Notes under the pieces: generated by a model | Database searches by the model: none | What the model saw: the letters and a program-made list of their open reading frames with translations, nothing else | What the model was told of the DNA's origin: nothing | Assembly: GCA_022701965.1 (NCBI GenBank) | Contig: JAKONL010000460.1 | Span: forward strand, 1-9,580 | From: Burkholderiaceae bacterium | GTDB taxonomy: Bacteria; Pseudomonadota; Gammaproteobacteria; Burkholderiales; Burkholderiaceae | DNA: 9,580 nucleotides | Reading direction: 5' to 3' | Program-made: the position numbers and the translations under genes | Part shown: positions 1 to 5,860 of the stretch, piece after piece | How the letters are laid out: the number at the start of each line of letters is the position of its first letter | Numbering within the stretch: position 1 is the first letter of the stretch

Positions 1-509
1 AGCAGCTTGGGACGATGCTCGTGCGCCTTGCGCTCCATCGCGTCGTAGTCGATGGCTTCGTTGGCGTCGAGGCCGTAGCTCACGACGTTGAACCACTTGC
101 CGCTCATGTTGAGGGGCATGCCGTGCGTGAGGTGGCCGCCTTCGGCCAGGCTCATGCCCATGATGGTGTCGCCGGGCTTGAGGAACGCCAGGAACACGGC
201 TTCGTTGGCCGACGCACCGCAGTGCGGCTGCACGTTGGCGGCGTCGGCGCCGAAGATCTGCTTGACGCGGTCGATGGCCAGCTGCTCGGCGACATCGACG
301 TGCTCGCAGCCGCCGTAGTAGCGCTTGCCCGGATAGCCCTCGGCGTACTTGTTGGTGAGCTGGGAACCCTGGGCGGCCATCACGGCCGGCGAGGCGTAGT
401 TTTCGCTCGCGATCAGCTCGATGTGGTGTTCCTGGCGGGCGTTCTCGGCCTGGATAGCGGCGAAGAGTTCGGGATCGGTCTGTTCGACCAGGATGTCGCG
501 GTGATACAT
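1..509 (-). CDS. glyA: Serine hydroxymethyltransferase GlyA, N-terminal part (runs off left edge)
   Basis: This is the first 169 codons of a PLP-dependent serine hydroxymethyltransferase, the cytosolic enzyme that converts serine and tetrahydrofolate to glycine and 5,10-methylene-THF. The translation starts [19 protein letters not shown] and carries family hallmarks: IELIASENY (30-38), [16 protein letters not shown] (52-67), the cofactor-binding stretch QPHCGASAN (94-102) and GGHLTHG (124-130), which contains the PLP-stacking His126 in E. coli numbering. The PLP lysine lies beyond the window. The ATG at 509-507 is supported by a Shine-Dalgarno AAAGGA five bases upstream and by the N-terminus matching the family. 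The gene sits behind a ZTP riboswitch and its own candidate promoter, downstream of a lytic transglycosylase on the same strand. Unusual: the phosphate-loop motif reads HCGAS where E. coli has HSGSQ, and residue 123 is Glu where E. coli has His. From memory this is a subtype of Comamonadaceae and relatives. Confidence 0.97.
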   Translation of the reverse strand, partial: MYHRDILVEQTDPELFAAIQAENARQEHHIELIASENYASPAVMAAQGSQLTNKYAEGYPGKRYYGGCEHVDVAEQLAIDRVKQIFGADAANVQPHCGASANEAVFLAFLKPGDTIMGMSLAEGGHLTHGMPLNMSGKWFNVVSYGLDANEAIDYDAMERKAHEHRPKL

Positions 510-514
510 GGCAG

Positions 515-520
515 TCCTTT
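515..520 (-). promoter_or_regulatory. glyA: glyA Shine-Dalgarno site
   Basis: The minus strand reads AAAGGA, five bases before the glyA ATG at 509-507. It is the site that the riboswitch platform appears to control: bases 510-519 (AAGGACTGCC on the minus strand) can pair, nine of ten positions, with GGCAGCCCTT at 550-559 at the end of the aptamer. Confidence 0.85.
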
Positions 521-530
521 GAAGACGGTG

Positions 531-555
531 GTCCTTGTTTCAACCAAACAAGGGC
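531..555 (-). promoter_or_regulatory. Expression-platform hairpin of the glyA riboswitch
   Basis: Bases 533-540 and 546-553 form a perfect 8-bp inverted repeat (CCTTGTTT/AAACAAGG, loop of five). A G-U and a G-C pair extend it to ten pairs in the minus-strand RNA. It lies between the aptamer and the glyA ribosome-binding site. No uridine run follows it, which argues against an intrinsic terminator. Its 5' arm, in RNA order, overlaps the sequence that could otherwise mask the Shine-Dalgarno site, so it looks like the antisequestor that forms when the aptamer is folded. The fold is inferred from complementarity only. Confidence 0.7.
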
Positions 556-675
556 TGCCCAGGCGAACGGCTGAACACCCGCTCTGTGCGAGGGGCGGTA
601 CGCTCCCCAGTGGTGTTCCACGTCAGCGCCATCCACCGGGTGCGGAGGCAGCGCCTATCGCCAGTCGCGTACCCC
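553..675 (-). promoter_or_regulatory. ZTP (pfl-motif) riboswitch upstream of glyA
   Basis: Read on the minus strand, the leader contains the conserved blocks of the ZTP/ZMP riboswitch in order: GACTGGCGA (666-658), GTGGAACACCACTGGGGAGC (621-602) and TTCGCCTGGGCAG (567-555). Helices are supported by complementarity. P1 is GGTACGC (673-667) with GCGTACC (603-597), seven pairs. P2 is GTGG (621-618) with CCAC (613-610). P3 is GCC (571-569) with GGC (559-557). The diagnostic pseudoknot is GGCGA (662-658) with TCGCC (566-562), five pairs. This class senses ZTP/ZMP (AICAR phosphates), which signal 10-formyl-THF shortage, and is known to switch on one-carbon and purine genes, including glyA. An extra hairpin at 625-655 is inserted before P2. 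The class assignment is firm; ligand response was not tested. Confidence 0.92.
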
Positions 676-678
676 GGC

Positions 679-707
679 AGTGTAGCCGAGGCAATTCGGG
701 CATCGAC
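679..707 (-). promoter_or_regulatory. Candidate glyA promoter
   Basis: The minus strand has TACACT at 684-679, four of six matches to the -10 consensus, in the context CGGCTACACT. Transcription starting about seven bases downstream would begin near 672-675, at the GGGG that opens aptamer helix P1, so the position fits the leader. The -35 element is poor: at 17-bp spacing it is GTCGAT. The promoter lies just past the transglycosylase stop codon, so glyA probably has its own start and may also receive read-through. Confidence 0.5.
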
Positions 708-712
708 GCCCG
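697..712 (-). terminator. Weak hairpin after the lytic transglycosylase gene
   Basis: CGGGC and GCCCG form a 5-bp stem with a six-base loop, four bases after the transglycosylase stop codon. Only AATT follows, not a uridine run, so termination would be inefficient at best. It also overlaps the expected -35 position of the glyA promoter and could equally be a protein site or chance. Confidence 0.25.
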
Positions 713-715
713 GGT

Positions 716-1627
716 TCAATAACCACTGGCCAGGGCCGCGACCCTCTGCGCCTCCTCGGCCGCATGACCGGCGTCGGCGACCTCGGTGGACACGGTTTTC
801 GTCGGTGTCGAGGCGATGGGCAGCGTCGCGGCCGGCGAGCGTGCCGGCTGCGCGCGGACGGTGGCTGCCGGAGGCGAGCCGGATGGCGTGGTCGGCACCG
901 ACTTGACGCCGCCCGCGACCAGCCGCAAGCGCTCGTGCTCGGCGAGCACCTTGCCCGCATACCCGCCATCGTCCTCGAGATTGGCCGCACCGACGTAATA
1001 GCGCAGACCGGCCTCGAGCGAACCGGCGCGGGCGATGCATTCCTGCAGCACCTTCACGCCCACCCGCATGTTGGTCACCGGATCGAACGCGGTCAGGGAG
1101 CCGCCGGCGCTCTCGTACTTGTCCACGTGGACGCGGGTCATGACCTGCATCAGGCCCTGCGCGCCGACATGACTCTGCGCGAATGGGTTGAAGCTGGACT
1201 CGACCGCCATGATCGCCAGGATCAGCGTCGGGTCGAGCTTGGTCCGCTTGCCGAGCGAATAGGCTTCCGACACCAGCACGCTCAACGGCTCGGCCGCGAC
1301 CCGGTACTTCTTGCTCAGCCAGAACGCGACCGCCGCCTGCTGGCTGGGCAGGTCGCGCGGGCTGGCCGCGGTGGTGCGGTCGATGGCCGTCACGTCGAGC
1401 GCCGTGGCGTCGGGCACGACGACCGGCTTGCGCGAGTCGAGCCAGCCGGCGAGGTGCTGCTCGCCGGAGGCACGCAGGTCGGGTCGCGCCATCAGGGCGA
1501 CCACGGCGAAGACCGTGGCCAGGCCAAGGAAGGCGAAGCCGTTGTGCGTGATTTCGAAAAAGCCGTCGACCACATCGGACCCGAATGTCCGTAGCCCGCG
1601 GGCTGTGGCCTCTAACGCCTTGCTCAT
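716..1627 (-). CDS. Membrane-anchored lytic transglycosylase, SLT domain
   Basis: The 303-residue product is a predicted murein lytic transglycosylase that cleaves the MurNAc-GlcNAc bond of peptidoglycan to leave a 1,6-anhydro end. A cytoplasmic N-terminus of about 30 residues is followed by one hydrophobic segment (about 31-47, FAFLGLATVFAVVALMA) acting as an uncleaved signal anchor, so the rest should be periplasmic. The SLT fold covers about 115-235: the catalytic glutamate is Glu143 in AVESSFNP, then GLMQVM (158-163), FDP (181-183), NMRVGVKVLQE (186-196) and YYVGA (210-214). From about 243 the tail is rich in Pro, Ala and Thr and looks disordered. The ATG is supported by AAAGGAA at 1633-1639, five bases upstream. 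A good sigma-70 promoter lies about 190 bp upstream. The gene precedes riboswitch-controlled glyA and is divergent from the DUF748 gene. Its exact subfamily is not clear to me. Confidence 0.9.
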   Translation of the reverse strand: MSKALEATARGLRTFGSDVVDGFFEITHNGFAFLGLATVFAVVALMARPDLRASGEQHLAGWLDSRKPVVVPDATALDVTAIDRTTAASPRDLPSQQAAVAFWLSKKYRVAAEPLSVLVSEAYSLGKRTKLDPTLILAIMAVESSFNPFAQSHVGAQGLMQVMTRVHVDKYESAGGSLTAFDPVTNMRVGVKVLQECIARAGSLEAGLRYYVGAANLEDDGGYAGKVLAEHERLRLVAGGVKSVPTTPSGSPPAATVRAQPARSPAATLPIASTPTKTVSTEVADAGHAAEEAQRVAALASGY

Positions 1628-1822
1628 CGCTGTTCCTTTCTATGCGGCCCGCGACTTCCGGACCTCTCGGGAGGCAGGAGTTTTCGAAGACGACGCTGAT
1701 TGGTTATGGATCAGGTCCGCGCGTGAAGAGGTTGGAGCGCGAAATTCTGATGTAGCCGAAAAGATTTAATCTCGGCAGCGGATCGGGACGGCCCGGCGAC
1801 AAGGGCAGCACGGGCGAGGCGG

Positions 1823-1851
1823 ATTCTAGGAGCGGCTTAATACCTGGTCAA
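1823..1851 (-). promoter_or_regulatory. Sigma-70 promoter for the lytic transglycosylase
   Basis: On the minus strand TTGACC (1851-1846, five of six matches) is followed by a 17-bp spacer and TAGAAT (1828-1823, five of six). The predicted start is near 1816, which gives a leader of about 190 bases before the ATG at 1627. The perfect palindrome at 1854-1873 begins two bases upstream of the -35 hexamer, where an activator site or UP element would sit. Confidence 0.72.
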
Positions 1852-1853
1852 TA

Positions 1854-1873
1854 ATAAAGAATCCGTTCTTTAT
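1854..1873. repeat. Perfect 8+8 palindrome (candidate operator)
   Basis: ATAAAGAA, a four-base centre TCCG, and TTCTTTAT form an exact inverted repeat. It lies in the AT-rich part of the divergent region, at about -39 to -58 relative to the predicted transglycosylase start. The symmetry suits a dimeric regulator bound to DNA. As RNA it would be a weak A-U hairpin with no T-run, so a terminator is unlikely. I do not recognise the regulator. Confidence 0.5.
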
Positions 1874-1971
1874 GCTAAGAAATCTGCTTGCATGTAGTAC
1901 TTTGGTAATTGATTTCTGACCGATGTCGAAAAACCAGGCACTGTCCGAAACTCTGGCCGGACACATCGCCG

Positions 1972-2022
1972 GTGTGCCGCGTCATGTCCCAGCCGTCGGA
2001 CGTCGGTCGTTCTGCGGCACAC
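1972..2022 (+). repeat. Spaced inverted repeat in the leader of the DUF748 gene
   Basis: GTGTGCCGC (1972-1980) and GCGGCACAC (2014-2022) are exact reverse complements, extendable by a G-U pair at each end, enclosing about 31-33 bases. In RNA this would make a stem ending seven bases before the ATG at 2030, where a ribosome-binding site would be expected and none is obvious. It could hinder initiation at 2030 or be a chance pairing in GC-rich DNA. Confidence 0.35.
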
Positions 2023-2029
2023 TCGCCCG

Positions 2030-5000
2030 ATGAATCGGGTTTCTTTGATGCAGGGCAGATGGACGCGCCGCGTGGCGCTCGTGTTCCTCATAGTGGCGGC
2101 GTTCTATCTGGCGGCATGGCTCGGCGTTCCGCCGCTGCTCAAGAGCCAGGCGAGTCGCATCGCCTCCGAGAAGCTCGGTCGGCAGGTCACGATCGGCGCG
2201 GTCGAATTCAAGCCCTGGACGCTCGAACTCACGTTGCGCGACCTGCGCATCGCGACGGCGGACGGCAGCCAGGCGCAGGTCGAGGTCCGGCGCATCTACG
2301 TCGATGCCGAGATGCAGTCGCTGCTGCGGCTCGCGCCGGTGATCGACGCCGTGACGGTCGATGCGCCGGCCGTGCGGCTCACGCACCGGGCCGACGGCAG
2401 CTACGACATCGACGACGTCCTCTCGAAGCTCGCCGCGGAACCCGAGAAGCCTGCTGGCAAGCCCGCGCGTTTCGCCGTCTACAACATCGCCGTGTCCGGC
2501 GGTTCGGTGGAGTTCGACGACCAGACCGTGAAGCGCAAGCATGAACTGCGCGACCTGGTGTTCCAGGTGCCGTTCCTGAGCAACCTCGACTCGCAGCGCG
2601 ACGTCACGACCGAACCCAAGCTGGCCTTCACGCTCAACGGCGTCGCCTTCGACTCGACTGCCGCGAGCACGCCTTTCGCCGAGAACCGCAAGACCGATGC
2701 GCACCTGAGCTTCAAGGGCCTGGACCTGGTGCCGTACCTGGGCTATCTGCCCGGTGGCCTGCCGATCAGGCTGCAGTCCGGACTGCTGGACGCCGACCTC
2801 AGGATCGACTTCGAGCGCGCGGCCACCGCCGGGCTCGGAATCAGCGGGACCGTCGAAGTGCGCAGTGCCAAGGTCGCCGACGCACGTTCGCGCGACCTGC
2901 TCGCCTTCGACTCTCTCAGGCTCGCGCTGGCCGACGTACGGCCCCTCGAAGGCTCGTTCCACCTCGGCGAGATCGCGCTGACGGCGCCGAAGCTCGGGAT
3001 CGCGCGCGACGCGTCCGGCCGGCTGAATCTGCTCGCCACCGATCCGGCGACCGGCGCGACCGAGAAGGTGATGGCCGTTCCTGCCAGCGGACCCGATGGC
3101 GGCGTCGGGCCGTCGACGCCGCAGGCCACGTCGAAGGCGCGAACGCGCGTCCAGGTCGACCGTCTCGTGATCGACGGCGGCGACATCGGCTGGACCGACG
3201 AAACCACCCGGCCGGCGGCGGCGATCGAGGCGCGGGCGGTGGCGCTCGAGGTCACGGCGATCCACTGGCCGTTCGAGAAGCAGCCGGCGCAGTTCCAGGG
3301 CTCCACGAAGGTCGCCGGCGGAACGCTGAAGTTCCGGGGCGAGGCGACCGACAGGCTGGCGAAGGCGCAGGTCGACGTCGATGCGCTGCCGCTGTCGCTC
3401 GCGGCTCCCTACCTCGCGCAGAGCCTGGTGCCGACGCTCGACGGCAGGCTCAGCGGGCGGATCGAGGCGGCCTGGACACCGGACGAACTCAAGCTCAAGG
3501 CGCCCCGGCTCGCCGCCGAAGGGCTGGCGCTCACGCAGGAAAAGACCGCGCTCGCGAGCCTCGGCCGTTTCGAACTGGTCGACGCGGAGGTCGACCTGAA
3601 GCGCCACGTGTTGGCCATCGCGTCGCTCACGGCGGTGAACCCGAAGGTGAGCATCGAGCGGGACAGCGAACGGCGCTGGATGTTCGAGCGCTGGCTGCGC
3701 ACGCCATCGTCCGGCGGTCGCACCGGTGGCGAAGGCGTGGCCCGGGTCGCCGCCCCGAAACCTGCCGAGGCGGCTGCGGCGCCGGCGGGTGCCAATGCGA
3801 CACCGTGGAAACTCACCATCGCTTCGCTGGCCGTCGATGGCGGAGCGGTCTCTTATGCGGACAAGTCCAATGCCGTGCCGGTGGCGTTCGACATCACCGC
3901 GCTCAAGCTGTCGGCAAGGAACGTCGCACCCGGCACGGCGACAGCCTCGGCCGTCGAGCTCGGCGGCCGCATCGGGGCGGGACGCGCCGACGCGGGCCGC
4001 TTTGACTTCAAGGGCAGCGTGGCGCTGCAGCCGCTCTCGGCAGACGGGCGGCTCGACATCGCCGCGTTTCCGGCGCATGCCCTGAAGACTTACTACGCCG
4101 ACGCGCTCAACATCGATATCCGGCGGGCCTACGCCAGCTACAAGGGAACGGTGCGCTTCGCAAGCAAGCCCGCGGGCATCGACCTCAAGCTCGCAGGCGA
4201 CACCTCGCTGGACGACTTCCGCGCCAACAGCGCCTCGCTGACGCAATCGGAGGCGCCCGGACTCGAGCGTGCGAACAACCAGCTGCTGAGCTGGAAGACG
4301 CTGAGCCTGCGCGGACTCCAGGTGGCGCTCCTCCCGGGGGCGCCGCCGACCGTCGACGTGCGCGAGACCACGCTGACCGACTTCTTCGCCCGCGTGATCG
4401 TCGACCCGACCGGGCGGATCAATCTCCAGAACCTGACCAAGGCAGCGTCGCAGGACGCCGCTGCCGAGAGTTCGCGAAAGGAATCCGTCACGCGCCGCAA
4501 GGCCGATGGCGAGACCACGACCACGTCCGATGCCGCGGCGACGCCTCCGCCAGAGAAGACGCCGTTCGCCATCCTGCGCTTCGGTCCGATGAGCCTGGTC
4601 AACGGCAAGATCGACTTCACCGACCTGTTCGTCAAGCCCAACTATTCGGCCGATCTGAGCGAACTCACCGGCAAGCTCAGCGCCTTCGCGCTGCAGCCGG
4701 GCGTGAAGCCGGAGTCGGCGGACCTCGAACTGCACGGCAAGGCGCAGCAGACCGCGGCGCTGGACATCGTCGGCAAGATCAACCCGCTCGCGCGGCCGCT
4801 CGAACTCGACATCACGGCGAAGATGCGCGACCTCGACCTGGCGCCGCTCACGCCCTATGCGGTTCGCTACGCCGGCCACGGCATCGAGCGCGGCAAGCTC
4901 AGCATGGACGTCAACTACAAGATCTCCGCCAACGGGCGGCTTGCCGCGACCAACAAGCTGGTTCTCAACCAGCTGCGCTTCGGCGAGGAAGTCAAGGGCG

Positions 5001-5767
5001 CCCCCAACAGCCTGCCGGTGCGCCTGGCCGTCGCGCTCCTTGCCGATCGCAACGGCGTCATCGACGTCGACCTGCCGATCAGCGGCTCGCTCAACGACCC
5101 GCAGTTCAGCATCGGCTCGCTGATCTTCAAGGCGCTCGGCAACCTGATCGTCAAGGCCGTGACATCGCCGTTCGCGCTGCTCACGGGCGGACTGGGCGGG
5201 GGCAGTGGCGGCGAGGCCAGCGCGATCGCGTTCGATGCGGGCAGTGCCACGTTGACGGCCGCTGCGATGCAGAGCCTCGACAAGGTCGCGAAGGCGCTGG
5301 CCGACCGGCCGGCCCTGCAGATGACGGTCGTCGGTATGTCGAACCTCGCGGCCGAGCGCGACGGCTACAAGCGCCAGCGCCTGAGGCAGCTCGCCCAGGC
5401 CGAGAAGCGTCGTGCCGCGGCGCGGGCCGGGGAGGATGCCGCCGACGTCGCGCCGGTCACCGACGCCGAATACCCCGCCTTGATCGCCGCCGTCTACAAG
5501 CGCGCCGACCTCGCCAAGCCCCGCAACATGATCGGCTTGGCCAAGGACCTGCCGCTGGCCGACATGGAGGCGCTGCTGCTCGAGCAGATCACCGCGACCG
5601 ACGAAGCGATGCGACAGCTCGCCGTCGAGCGCGGCGCCGCGGTGCGCGACTATCTGCTGGCCAAGCAGTTGCCCAGCGCTCGGCTTTTCCTCGGCGCGCC
5701 GCTCGTACGGACGACAGCCGAGGCCGACTGGAAACCCTCCGCCGAGCTCAGACTGGCGACCCGCTGA
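2030..5767 (+). CDS. DUF748 / AsmA-like envelope protein with OmpA-like C-terminus
   Basis: The 1245-residue product has one N-terminal transmembrane segment (about 15-35, RVALVFLIVAAFYLAAWLG) followed by a very long, presumably periplasmic beta-rich region. AsmA-type repeats begin after VPPLLKSQASRIASEKLGR. The DUF748 signature is clear near 848-875 (RFGPMSLVNGKIDFTDLF) and 1018-1054 (GSLNDPQFSIGSLIFKALGN). Low-complexity Ala/Pro/Thr linkers lie at about 560-594 and 803-843. From about 1065 an OmpA-like domain is recognisable (IAFDAGSATLTAAAMQSLDK, later ERGAAVRDYLLAKQL), split by a charged insertion of roughly 70 residues. AsmA-like proteins are thought to carry phospholipid between membranes; that role is inferred here. 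The start is uncertain: no clear Shine-Dalgarno precedes the ATG at 2030, and the in-frame ATG at 2048 keeps the membrane segment. It is divergent from the lytic transglycosylase gene. Confidence 0.9.
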   Translation: MNRVSLMQGRWTRRVALVFLIVAAFYLAAWLGVPPLLKSQASRIASEKLGRQVTIGAVEFKPWTLELTLRDLRIATADGSQAQVEVRRIYVDAEMQSLLRLAPVIDAVTVDAPAVRLTHRADGSYDIDDVLSKLAAEPEKPAGKPARFAVYNIAVSGGSVEFDDQTVKRKHELRDLVFQVPFLSNLDSQRDVTTEPKLAFTLNGVAFDSTAASTPFAENRKTDAHLSFKGLDLVPYLGYLPGGLPIRLQSGLLDADLRIDFERAATAGLGISGTVEVRSAKVADARSRDLLAFDSLRLALADVRPLEGSFHLGEIALTAPKLGIARDASGRLNLLATDPATGATEKVMAVPASGPDGGVGPSTPQATSKARTRVQVDRLVIDGGDIGWTDETTRPAAAIEARAVALEVTAIHWPFEKQPAQFQGSTKVAGGTLKFRGEATDRLAKAQVDVDALPLSLAAPYLAQSLVPTLDGRLSGRIEAAWTPDELKLKAPRLAAEGLALTQEKTALASLGRFELVDAEVDLKRHVLAIASLTAVNPKVSIERDSERRWMFERWLRTPSSGGRTGGEGVARVAAPKPAEAAAAPAGANATPWKLTIASLAVDGGAVSYADKSNAVPVAFDITALKLSARNVAPGTATASAVELGGRIGAGRADAGRFDFKGSVALQPLSADGRLDIAAFPAHALKTYYADALNIDIRRAYASYKGTVRFASKPAGIDLKLAGDTSLDDFRANSASLTQSEAPGLERANNQLLSWKTLSLRGLQVALLPGAPPTVDVRETTLTDFFARVIVDPTGRINLQNLTKAASQDAAAESSRKESVTRRKADGETTTTSDAAATPPPEKTPFAILRFGPMSLVNGKIDFTDLFVKPNYSADLSELTGKLSAFALQPGVKPESADLELHGKAQQTAALDIVGKINPLARPLELDITAKMRDLDLAPLTPYAVRYAGHGIERGKLSMDVNYKISANGRLAATNKLVLNQLRFGEEVKGAPNSLPVRLAVALLADRNGVIDVDLPISGSLNDPQFSIGSLIFKALGNLIVKAVTSPFALLTGGLGGGSGGEASAIAFDAGSATLTAAAMQSLDKVAKALADRPALQMTVVGMSNLAAERDGYKRQRLRQLAQAEKRRAAARAGEDAADVAPVTDAEYPALIAAVYKRADLAKPRNMIGLAKDLPLADMEALLLEQITATDEAMRQLAVERGAAVRDYLLAKQLPSARLFLGAPLVRTTAEADWKPSAELRLATR

Positions 5768-5795
5768 CCCCAAACTTCCCGGGTCGGTGAAAATG

Positions 5796-5828
5796 GCGGA
5801 TCGCGCCGGCAGAACCGGCGCTTTCCGC
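5796..5828 (+). terminator. Strong hairpin between the DUF748 and DUF349 genes
   Basis: GCGCCGG (5803-5809) pairs exactly with CCGGCGC (5815-5821) around the loop CAGAA. Outside a 2x2 internal loop, GCGGA (5796-5800) pairs with TCCGC (5824-5828), giving 12 pairs in total. It starts 29 bases after the DUF748 stop. The inner stem is followed by TTT only, so it may be a weak terminator, an mRNA-stabilising hairpin, or a partial block to read-through into the DUF349 gene. Confidence 0.45.
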
Positions 5829-5860
5829 ATTCCCATTCAGACAACGACCAGCAGCGCGCA

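Larger units (their letters stand above)
1628..2029. other. Divergent intergenic region, 402 bp
   Basis: This gap separates the minus-strand transglycosylase from the plus-strand DUF748 gene. No convincing gene lies in it. On the transglycosylase side there is a Shine-Dalgarno at 1633-1639, about 190 bases of leader, and a promoter at 1823-1851. An AT-rich patch at about 1838-1920 stands out from the GC-rich surroundings and contains a perfect palindrome (1854-1873). Towards the DUF748 gene there is a spaced inverted repeat (1972-2022). I looked for a plus-strand promoter in 1860-2000 and found no pair of elements good enough to name. Confidence 0.8.

Noticed and set aside
531..555. The glyA leader hairpin as an intrinsic terminator
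   Set aside because: No uridine run follows the stem in the transcribed direction; the complementarity to the ribosome-binding-site region fits a translational platform better.
15..722. A 235-codon plus-strand open frame across glyA and its leader
   Set aside because: It is antisense to an unmistakable glyA and crosses the ZTP riboswitch; it has no domain and no ribosome-binding site.
1704..1811. A 35-residue GTG-initiated leader peptide on the minus strand before the lytic transglycosylase
   Set aside because: The GTG would lie only about five bases from the predicted transcript start, has no Shine-Dalgarno, and the peptide shows no regulatory codon run or family resemblance.
1982..5836. 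A 1284-codon open frame on the minus strand opposite the DUF748 gene
   Set aside because: Its product is an Arg/Gly/Leu/Asp-rich composition with no recognisable domain, as expected for the antisense of GC-rich coding DNA. The plus-strand frame has a clear family match and a membrane segment.
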